Shown piece by piece: positions 24,741 to 31,211 of a stretch of DNA of 33,247 nt. Source of the stretch: Arthrobacter sp. Y81 (GTDB lineage: Bacteria; Actinomycetota; Actinomycetes; Actinomycetales; Micrococcaceae); contig NZ_PJIL01000031.1 in assembly GCF_002929335.1 (NCBI RefSeq), positions 1-33,247 of the forward strand. Reading direction: 5' to 3'. The first letter of the stretch is position 1; each line of letters begins with the position of its first letter. The notes below the pieces were generated by a model. The model did not search any database. It was given only the letters and a program-made list of their open reading frames with translations, and was not told where the DNA came from. The position numbers and the translations under genes are program-made.

Positions 24741-25748
24741 ATGACCATGTCCATCAGCCACCCGTTCTACCTCGACTGCGACACCGGGATCGATGACGCC
24801 CTCGCCCTGGCCTACCTGCTCGCCTCGCCGCAGGCGGACGTGCGGGGGATCGGGACCGTCAGCGGCAACGTCAGTGCCGCCGTCGGCGCCCGGAACACCC
24901 TGGACCTGCTCCAGCTCGCGGGGCACGCCCACATCCCCGTCGCGCTCGGAGCCCACGACCCGCAGGCCGGCACGTTCCACGGCGGTGCCCCGCACGTCCA
25001 CGGCGCCAACGGCATCGGTGAAGTCGCGCTGGAGGCGGCGGACGCCGAGCTGGTGCCGGGAACCGCTGCGGAGATGCTGGTCCGGCTTGCCCACGAACAC
25101 CCCGGCCAGCTGCGGATCCTGGCCGTCGGCCCGCTCACCAACATCGCCGAAGCGCTGCGCCTGGACCCCGAGCTGCCCCGGCTGGTGCAGGACATCACCA
25201 TCATGGGCGGCGCCGCGTTCGCACCCGGGAACATCACCGCCGTGGCCGAGGCCAACATTGCCAACGATCCTGAAGCCGCGGCGGATGTGCTGGCCGCCGA
25301 CTGGGACGTGACCCTGGTGCCGCTGGACGTCACCATGTCCAACGTGCTCGAGGAAAGCCACCGGCAGGAACTCCTTGCCGCGGGCCATCCGGTCCCGCAG
25401 GCACTCGGCGACATGCTGGGCTATTACTTCCGGTTCTATGAGAGCCAGTTCGGCCGGGCCTGCTCGGCGATGCACGACCCCCTCGCCGCGGCCCTCGCGG
25501 TGGGCGGCGTCAGCGCAGCGGTGGCCCCGGTGGTGACGGTCGACGTCGACACCACCGACGGTCCCGGCCGCGGCCAGACCATCTGCGACCTCCGCGGACG
25601 GTACATGGACTACCCGGAGCAGCCCGGCGCCCGCTGCCGCGTGGTGCTGGAGCTCGACGGCGACTTCGCGCCGCACTTGGTGGAAGTGCTGCAGTCCTTC
25701 TCGGAAAGTGCGACGGCGAGAGTTGCGGTGGGTGCGGCAGTCGCCTGA
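24741..25748 (+). CDS. Nucleoside hydrolase (IunH/RihA-C family)
   Basis: A 335-aa enzyme that hydrolyses the N-glycosidic bond of ribonucleosides to give base and ribose. The Ca2+/ribose-binding motif DCDTGIDDA is at 12-20, with D14, D18 and D19 as ligands. NVSAAVGARNTLDLLQLAG (about 40-58) is the usual second block, ITIMGGAA follows near 153-160, and the catalytic-region HDPLAA with H245/D246 is intact. Length matches the family (about 310-340). It follows the MFS gene in the same operon and supplies ribose for the divergent kinase. Specificity (pyrimidine, purine or broad) cannot be set from sequence alone. Confidence 0.92.
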   Translation: MTMSISHPFYLDCDTGIDDALALAYLLASPQADVRGIGTVSGNVSAAVGARNTLDLLQLAGHAHIPVALGAHDPQAGTFHGGAPHVHGANGIGEVALEAADAELVPGTAAEMLVRLAHEHPGQLRILAVGPLTNIAEALRLDPELPRLVQDITIMGGAAFAPGNITAVAEANIANDPEAAADVLAADWDVTLVPLDVTMSNVLEESHRQELLAAGHPVPQALGDMLGYYFRFYESQFGRACSAMHDPLAAALAVGGVSAAVAPVVTVDVDTTDGPGRGQTICDLRGRYMDYPEQPGARCRVVLELDGDFAPHLVEVLQSFSESATARVAVGAAVA

Positions 25749-25758
25749 CCGCCCCTCA

Positions 25759-25828
25759 CCCCGAATTTTTTGTCCACATAATGCGCTTTTGGCGCGATTC
25801 AAGCCGCGTTATGTGGCCAGAAACGGGG
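25759..25828. terminator. 70-bp imperfect palindrome, terminator or palindromic repeat
   Basis: Outer arms CCCCG/CGGGG, main arms CCACATAATGC (25774-25784)/GCGTTATGTGG (25806-25816, one T-for-C difference, still a G-U pair in RNA), and inner GCGC/GCGC. It also has a T6 run near 25766-25771. It lies between convergent nucleoside hydrolase and HxlR genes, so a bidirectional terminator is likely. Confidence 0.6.
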
Positions 25829-25845
25829 TGGCCACCAGGTGCCCG

Positions 25846-26262
25846 TCAGCGGATCCCGTGGTCGGGATGCTGCTGGTCGTACAGGGCACGAGAGGTTCCG
25901 ATGGCATCCTTGTGCTCGAGCGACCAGTCCGCGAGTTGTTTGACCAGCTTGGTGAGGCTGGTTCCCCGGGCTGTGAGTTCGTACGTGACCTGGGCCGGGA
26001 CGGTGGGGTAGACCGTGCGGGTGACCAGTCCGTCACGTTCAAGCCGTCTGACCGTCAGCGTCAGCATGCGCTGGGAGATCCCTTCGATGGCACGCTGCAG
26101 CTCCCGAAAACGCCGGACCCCGGACGCCAGTTCAACAATGACAAGCACAGACCACTTGTCTCCGATCCGGTCCAGGACATCACGGATTCCGCAGTCCGGA
26201 TGGTCCGGGGTCCCGCAGGGTTCCAGCAGGGCGGTTACTTCCGTGTGACTGCCTGACAGCAA
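25846..26262 (-). CDS. HxlR/DUF24-family transcriptional regulator (QorR-like)
   Basis: A 138-aa winged-helix regulator. HxlR features: conserved cysteines C16 and C24 before IRDVLDRIGDKWSVLVI (25-41), recognition region FRELQRAIEGISQRMLTLTVRRLERDGLV, and wing residues YELTARG. One of the N-terminal cysteines is in the position used by thiol-switch members such as QorR, HypR and YodB. Translation starts at TTG with AGGAGG 4 nt upstream (spacing a little short). It is divergent from a QorB-like oxidoreductase with a palindromic operator in between, which matches the QorR-quinone reductase arrangement; it is therefore likely a redox- or quinone-responsive repressor of both genes. Confidence 0.88.
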   Translation of the reverse strand: MLSGSHTEVTALLEPCGTPDHPDCGIRDVLDRIGDKWSVLVIVELASGVRRFRELQRAIEGISQRMLTLTVRRLERDGLVTRTVYPTVPAQVTYELTARGTSLTKLVKQLADWSLEHKDAIGTSRALYDQQHPDHGIR

Positions 26263-26302
26263 AGTGCCTCCTTGTGCTCCGTCCTCGGGTTACCCAAGAT
26301 GA

Positions 26303-26317
26303 GTCTAGTTACCAGAC
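26303..26317. promoter_or_regulatory. HxlR-type operator palindrome GTCTAGTTACCAGAC
   Basis: A 15-bp near-perfect palindrome (GTCTnGT-t-ACnAGAC) in the 77-bp divergent spacer. A second short palindrome GGGTTACCC (26287-26295) shares the GTTACC core 16-21 bp upstream. HxlR dimers bind such inverted repeats in divergent promoters. Confidence 0.5.
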
Positions 26318-26339
26318 AGTACCAACGAAATGAGCACCC

Positions 26340-27152
26340 ATGATCCTCGTCACCGGGGCCTCCGGCCAACTGGCATCCGCCATCCTCGACCACATCTCCC
26401 GCACGGACACGCAGGCGGTCGGGGCAACCCGTAACGTCGACCACTCCCGGGAATCGATGCGCGCAATGGACTTCGATGCTCCCGAGACCCTCTCCTTCAC
26501 GGGCGTGGACACGCTGGTTCTGGTGTCCGCTGGCGCTGCCGAGGACGACGTGGTGATTCGGCGCCACGACAATGCCATCGCCGCCGCCGAACGCGACGGT
26601 GTGCAGCACATCGTCTACACCAGCCTCGCAGGCGCCGGAGACCACCTCGGATTTGCCCTGGCCCACCGCTGGACAGAACGCCGCCTGGAGGCAGGGACGG
26701 TGCCATGGACCATCCTGAGAAACGGCCTGTATGCCGAACTGGTAGGCCAGCTTCTCACTCCCCGCGACGGCGTCATCACGGCTCCCCTCGGCGACGGCGG
26801 CGTGGCAGCGATTGCCCGTCAGGACCTCGCGGAAGCGGCGGCAGTCATTGCACGAGCTCCGGAACAGCATCGCGGACGCACCTATAACCTCGTCGGCGCT
26901 ACAGCGATCACGGGACAGGACATGGCCCGGCGCACAGGGGCGGAGTACAGGCCAGGGACACTGGCGGACCTACGGAGCGACCTGGACGCCGCGAAGCTTC
27001 TACCGTTCCAGCCCTCCATGATCCTCTCCATCCACTCGGCCGCCAGCCACGGATTCCTCGACGGGACGGACACCGACATCACCGCCATTCTGGGACGCCG
27101 GCCCGTTGACCCGCTTGAGATCGCCGTCGCCGTAGCGCAAAGCCAGAACTGA
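26340..27152 (+). CDS. NAD(P)-binding oxidoreductase, QorB/NmrA-like
   Basis: A 270-aa atypical short-chain dehydrogenase. The Rossmann glycine motif TGASGQLASAI is at 5-15, followed by ATRN (about 29-32, NADP-type basic residue) and TLVLVSAGA (about 58-66). VQHIVYTSLAGAG (84-96) and WTILRNGLYAE (about 122-132) are typical of NmrA/QorB proteins, which often lack the classic YxxxK pair. The likely function is NADPH-dependent quinone reduction or redox sensing. It is divergent from the HxlR regulator and presumably controlled by it. The ATG has only a weak purine-rich ribosome site (GAAATGAG). Confidence 0.87.
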   Translation: MILVTGASGQLASAILDHISRTDTQAVGATRNVDHSRESMRAMDFDAPETLSFTGVDTLVLVSAGAAEDDVVIRRHDNAIAAAERDGVQHIVYTSLAGAGDHLGFALAHRWTERRLEAGTVPWTILRNGLYAELVGQLLTPRDGVITAPLGDGGVAAIARQDLAEAAAVIARAPEQHRGRTYNLVGATAITGQDMARRTGAEYRPGTLADLRSDLDAAKLLPFQPSMILSIHSAASHGFLDGTDTDITAILGRRPVDPLEIAVAVAQSQN

Positions 27153-27393
27153 ATCGCGCAGGCGTGGCTGGCGGGCACATGGCCGGGTGAACGCAGAAAG
27201 AGCTTGTTCCCAGCTTTGGCGCAAGAACTCGCACCACTGATTTAACTTCGCCTCCTTCCCTTCCAGCCACCACGTAGCAGAGCCTCTCGGCGTTGTACAC
27301 AAGTCAGGGGTGTGGCTCCCTCGTGCCAAGGCCGTCACGGCTTTTCCCGCTCGGGGCGGGACGGGCATTCGCCTGACAGCCGCCGCAGTCCGG

Positions 27394-28428
27394 TCAGACC
27401 AGCCAGCGCCACCAGCGTGACTGCTCCGGTTCCGGCGTCGGTTCCGGTTCCGGCTCCTCGCCCAAGGCCAGCGCTGCCTCGGCGATGTCGTCCGCGGTGA
27501 GCGTCATGACGGCCTCACGATCGAGCGCGTCGAGACTTTGTTCCTCGTCGAGCGAGAGCCGCAGCGCCTGGCGGTTGAGCGCCTGCTCGAACAGCGTGCG
27601 GGCGAACCGTGCGTTGCCGGAGTCCTCGCCCGCGTGGAGCCCGGTGAGGATGCGGCGCAGCATCTGGTCCGCACCCGGCTCCAGCGTGTACTCGTGCTGG
27701 GCCAGCATCTGGTGGAAGATCGTCTGGAGTGCGTCGACGGAGTAGTCGGGGAACGTGATCTCGCGGGCGAACCGGGAGCGCAGTCCGGGGTTCGAGAGCA
27801 AGAAGGACTCCATCAGCCGCGGGTACCCGGCCACGATCACGACCAGCCGGTGGCGGTGGTCCTCCATCCGCTTGAGCAGGACCTCGATCGCCTCGGGGCC
27901 GAAGTCCATCCGGCCGTCCTCCGGGGCCAGCGCGTAGGCCTCATCGATGAACAGGACACCGTCCAGCGCACGCCGGATCACCCGGTCCGTCTTGATGGCG
28001 GTCGCGCCGACATACTGCCCCACCAGGCCCGAACGATCGACCTCGACCAGGTGGCCTTTCTGCAGCAGACCGACCGCGCGGTACATCTCGGCCAGGAGCC
28101 GCGCCACGGTGGTCTTGCCCGTGCCTGGGTTTCCGAGGAACACCAGATGCTGTGATGTGGCCACCTCCGGCAGGCCGTGCGCCTTACGGCGGGCCTGAAC
28201 CCGGAGCAGTGCGACGAGGGCCCGCACCTGTTCCTTCACGGTCTCCAGTCCGACCAGCGCGTCGAGCTCGGCCTGCACCTCGGACAGCGGCCGGGCCGGC
28301 CCGGGCCTCCCACCGATGAGATCGCCGACCAGGTCATCAACGCGCTCCGAACCGTGCAGCCTGAGCTGATCGGTCAGATGGCCGATGGTTTCGCGCAGGT
28401 CGTCGAGCGGATTGCGGCTGGCAGCCAT
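27394..28428 (-). CDS. CbxX/CfqX (SpoVK)-type AAA+ ATPase
   Basis: A 344-aa single-AAA+ protein. Walker A GNPGTGKT lies near 98-105, Walker B VLFIDEAYAL near 158-167, then sensor 1-like VVIVAGYP near 196-203, and Arg-finger/sensor 2 residues near FPDYS and ARFARTLFEQA. CbxX/CfqX ATPases include Rubisco activases, SpoVK and EccA of type VII secretion; this one lacks EccA's TPR region. The C-terminus is odd: an EP-repeat (EPEPEPTPEPEQ) followed by RWWRWLV, possibly a linker plus a membrane or partner docking tag. No partner is encoded nearby, so the substrate is unknown. The 240-bp gap to the QorB gene holds no gene. Confidence 0.85.
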   Translation of the reverse strand: MAASRNPLDDLRETIGHLTDQLRLHGSERVDDLVGDLIGGRPGPARPLSEVQAELDALVGLETVKEQVRALVALLRVQARRKAHGLPEVATSQHLVFLGNPGTGKTTVARLLAEMYRAVGLLQKGHLVEVDRSGLVGQYVGATAIKTDRVIRRALDGVLFIDEAYALAPEDGRMDFGPEAIEVLLKRMEDHRHRLVVIVAGYPRLMESFLLSNPGLRSRFAREITFPDYSVDALQTIFHQMLAQHEYTLEPGADQMLRRILTGLHAGEDSGNARFARTLFEQALNRQALRLSLDEEQSLDALDREAVMTLTADDIAEAALALGEEPEPEPTPEPEQSRWWRWLV

Positions 28429-28505
28429 GCATCCACTCTAGTACTCGATTCCCGACCGGGGTGGGGTTGGCCTCACCAGTATCAACTCCCTTTTGGTCGT
28501 ATTAC

Positions 28506-28862
28506 TCACGCGGTCCAGGCAGTCTCCGTTGGATAATGCGGGCACAGGCCGCGCTTTCGGTGCTGACTACGGCACCAAGGATGAGGGTCCTTGTAGTCGA
28601 CCTTGACGTCATTGGCCCAGTTCCGGTGCACGTCGCCCGTGAGGACGACGGCGTTCCGCACGTTCGAGTCCACCCAGCCCTGGGTGATGCGGCGCCGTGA
28701 CGCGGCGTAGCCGTCCCGGCCGTCCATGGACTCGTCGATGTCGGGAGCTTTGTCGCGGTTGCCATGGCCCTGCTCGGTCTGGCCGGACGGAAGGGGCGCA
28801 GTGCCGTGCGGCGCGGCGGCAGCTTTCGATCCGGCAGTCGGCAACCACTTGCCCGCTCCCAC
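28506..28862 (-). pseudogene. Fragment of PhoD-like alkaline phosphatase
   Basis: About 118 codons include MDGRDGYAASRRR, VRNAVVLTGDVHRNWA and KVDYKDP, which match the conserved metallophosphatase core near the C-terminal half of PhoD (GDVH is a metal-ligand motif). Full PhoD enzymes have about 500-550 residues; the N-terminal two-thirds are missing. Downstream of KVDYKDP the match appears to jump to another frame (LGAVVSTESAA), suggesting a frameshift. No signal peptide. It is a decayed relic. Confidence 0.65.
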
Positions 28863-28898
28863 TATCTAGCTCGTGAAGATTGAAGCAAGATACTCCCC

Positions 28899-30176
28899 AT
28901 GAGAAGAATCCTTATAGCTAGTGTCACAGCGGTCATTATGGGGTTTGGCGCCATCACGTTCGCGCTCCCAGGGAACGCGGCGGGTTCCGAGTCCTCCCGT
29001 ATCGCGGGGCAAATCATGGTCAAATTCCGCGACCACGGGGCGGCTGCCGGCGTGCTGCGCCAGCATGGCCTCAGCGAGGGCCCTGGTATCGGCAGCACCG
29101 GCGCCCAGCTCATCAAAGTTCCGGCTGGCAAGGAATTGCAGCTCATCGAAGCTTTAAGCCGGAACCCGGCGGTTGAGTACGCGGAGCCGGATGAGGTGGT
29201 TACTGCCGCGACCGATGACCAGTATTTCCCGCAACAGTACGCCCTGCAGAACGTTGGCCAGTCTCTTACGAACACCGCCGGCACGCTGCTAGCGGCCAAC
29301 GGCACAGAGGATGCCGATGTGGACGCCGTTGAAGCATGGGGCGTCACGACCGGCGGCGGCACCAAGGTGGCCATTCTCGATACGGGTGTGGCAAACGTCC
29401 ACGACGACATCGCACCGCAGGTTGTTGGATACGCGAACTTCGTCAGTGCGGACACCAAAGAGGATCCCAAAGCAAACCCTGAAGATAAGTACGGTCACGG
29501 CACCCACGTCGCCGGCATCGTTGCCGCCAAGTTCAACAACAAGATTGGTGTTGCCGGTGTGTGCCCGGACTGCAGCATCCTGGATGTCAAAGTGCTCAAT
29601 GACACCGGGTCCGGTTCCAGTTCAGTCATTGCCAACGGCATCAGCTGGGCCGCCGACAATGGCGCCAAGGTCATCAATATGAGCCTTGGACAGCGCGTCT
29701 CTTCACGCACTCTCGAAGCTGCCGTCAATTACGCCTGGAATAAGGGTGTAGTAATAGTTGCCGCGGCAGGCAACGCCGGTACCCAGGCCAAGATCTACCC
29801 GGGCGCCTATCCCAACGTCATTGCCGTGGCTGCAACGGACAACAAGGACAACAAAGCATCCTTCTCAACCTATGGAAAGTGGGTGGATGTCGCCGCGCCG
29901 GGTGTCAACGTCTACTCGACCTTCCCGAACCACGCGTTCGTCCTGGGTACGCAGAACGGCCGGTCCATGGGTTATGACGTCGCCAGCGGCACCTCGATGG
30001 CCTCGCCTGTTGTCGCCGGCGTTGCCGCGCTTGTCTGGAGAACACCTGCCGGCACCGAAAACATATTGGTCCGCGCAAGAATCGAATCAACCGCCGACCC
30101 GATTCTCGGCACCGGCACCGCCTGGGCACATGGCCGCGTGAACGCATGCAAGGCCGTCGCTGGCTCCTGCCCTTAG
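28899..30176 (+). CDS. Secreted subtilisin-like serine protease (S8 family)
   Basis: A 425-aa secreted protease. A signal peptide (basic MRR, hydrophobic core to about residue 22, cleavage likely after ALPGNAA) is followed by an inhibitor-I9-type propeptide (about 34-102, with IMVKFRDH and VEYAEPDEVV). The thermitase-like S8 catalytic domain follows: Asp D161 in ILDTGV, His H200 in GHGTHVAG, oxyanion Asn in AAAGN (about 292), and Ser S366 in GTSMASP. A cysteine pair VCPDC (222-225) and two C-terminal cysteines may form disulfides. There is no C-terminal anchor or extra domain. It is likely an extracellular protein-degrading enzyme acting on peptides in soil. It stands alone, divergent from the phoD relic and convergent with the GntR gene. 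Confidence 0.93.
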   Translation: MRRILIASVTAVIMGFGAITFALPGNAAGSESSRIAGQIMVKFRDHGAAAGVLRQHGLSEGPGIGSTGAQLIKVPAGKELQLIEALSRNPAVEYAEPDEVVTAATDDQYFPQQYALQNVGQSLTNTAGTLLAANGTEDADVDAVEAWGVTTGGGTKVAILDTGVANVHDDIAPQVVGYANFVSADTKEDPKANPEDKYGHGTHVAGIVAAKFNNKIGVAGVCPDCSILDVKVLNDTGSGSSSVIANGISWAADNGAKVINMSLGQRVSSRTLEAAVNYAWNKGVVIVAAAGNAGTQAKIYPGAYPNVIAVAATDNKDNKASFSTYGKWVDVAAPGVNVYSTFPNHAFVLGTQNGRSMGYDVASGTSMASPVVAGVAALVWRTPAGTENILVRARIESTADPILGTGTAWAHGRVNACKAVAGSCP

Positions 30177-30195
30177 CTATTACGCGACCGAAGGA

Positions 30196-30981
30196 CTAAG
30201 ACTGGAGCGACTGCATCACGGAAAGGTGCCCGGCGCGTGCCGCGATCAGGCACTTGGCCAGGTAGAAGGGCCGGTTCGCGCGCCTGACGTACTGCGTCAG
30301 AACGAGGACAGGATCCGGGGCCCGCAGGTCCAGCAGCTTGGCCCGGCTGGGCCCCACCTGGCTCAGGCTGATCTGGCATTCGCCGGGACCGAGGACCCGG
30401 CCGAAGCGGCTGTTCAGGCTGGCAAGCAGGGTGCTGCCGCCGTCGTCGTCGATTTCCAACGGCGCGGCGGCGGAACTGCTGCCCAGGCTCACCGGCAGAG
30501 CTGAGATGTTTTCCTGGAGGTGGGCGATGGCTTCACCGTCGCGGATCAGGACCGACTCCCAGAGCCAGCAGTCGGCGCCGGGCTCGACGCCCACGCCGGG
30601 GGCGACGAACTCGGAGGCGGGCTGCCGTTGCCGTTGGATGCGTTTGATCTCGATGTGCTGTCCGGTGCCGCCGAGGACTTCCTCGAAGGGTCGGATGCGT
30701 TCGATGCCGATGCGGGGGAGGGTGTCGGCGACGAACCGGCCGACGCCGCGGCGGGCCCGGATGAGGCCGTCCTCTTCGAGCAGCATGAGCGCTTCGCGGA
30801 CCACGGTGCGGCTGACCTTCATGTCAGCGCCGAGCTCGGTTTCCGTGGGGAGCATCGAGCCGGGCGTCAGCAGGCTGTTGCGGATGGCCTCGGCGATCCG
30901 GGAGTACACGGCAACCCGGAGGGGCGAGCCGGGCTGGGCCTCCACCGGCTGGGACAGGAACCTGGCGGCGTCCTCGTGCAC
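30196..30981 (-). CDS. GntR-family transcriptional regulator with UTRA-like sensor domain
   Basis: A 261-aa regulator. The N-terminal winged helix-turn-helix spans about 20-88: VYSRIAEAIRNSLLTPGSMLPTE, VSRTVVREALMLLEEDGLI and ARRGVGRFV, the classic GntR pattern. The rest (about 100-255) looks like a UTRA small-molecule-binding fold of HutC type (WLWESVLIRDGEAIAHLQENI, ending LTQYVRRANRPFYLAKCLI). The ligand is unknown, and no catabolic operon adjoins it in the window, so the target genes cannot be named. It ends 20 bp from the S8 protease stop, convergent. Confidence 0.88.
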   Translation of the reverse strand: MHEDAARFLSQPVEAQPGSPLRVAVYSRIAEAIRNSLLTPGSMLPTETELGADMKVSRTVVREALMLLEEDGLIRARRGVGRFVADTLPRIGIERIRPFEEVLGGTGQHIEIKRIQRQRQPASEFVAPGVGVEPGADCWLWESVLIRDGEAIAHLQENISALPVSLGSSSAAAPLEIDDDGGSTLLASLNSRFGRVLGPGECQISLSQVGPSRAKLLDLRAPDPVLVLTQYVRRANRPFYLAKCLIAARAGHLSVMQSLQS

Positions 30982-31211
30982 GTTATTCCTCGCTTAGTGG
31001 TGTTCGGGAATTCCAGCGTACGACAAGTGTGACGCGTTTGTTGGACAAGGGCGGTGTTCGGGAGAATCCAAGGCATCAGTGGGCGAATGACCTGCCTCTT
31101 GCCTGGAAAGTCACGGAACCTGGCTCGCTGTATCCTGCCTCCGGCGAACACCCCATTAGGGCCTGCGGCAACGTAGCATCAGAGTAAGCGGCAGCCAGGA
31201 GTGTGGCGAAA

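Noticed and set aside
23282..25802. Long minus-strand open frames opposite the MFS transporter and nucleoside hydrolase genes
   Set aside because: They are shadows of GC-rich codon use on the other strand, with low-complexity Gly/Asp/Arg composition and no family match, while the plus-strand proteins are unmistakable.
31080..31150. ClgR-type operator upstream of clpC (GGCGAAC half-site)
   Set aside because: Only one half-site is evident and the opposite arm is not at the expected spacing.
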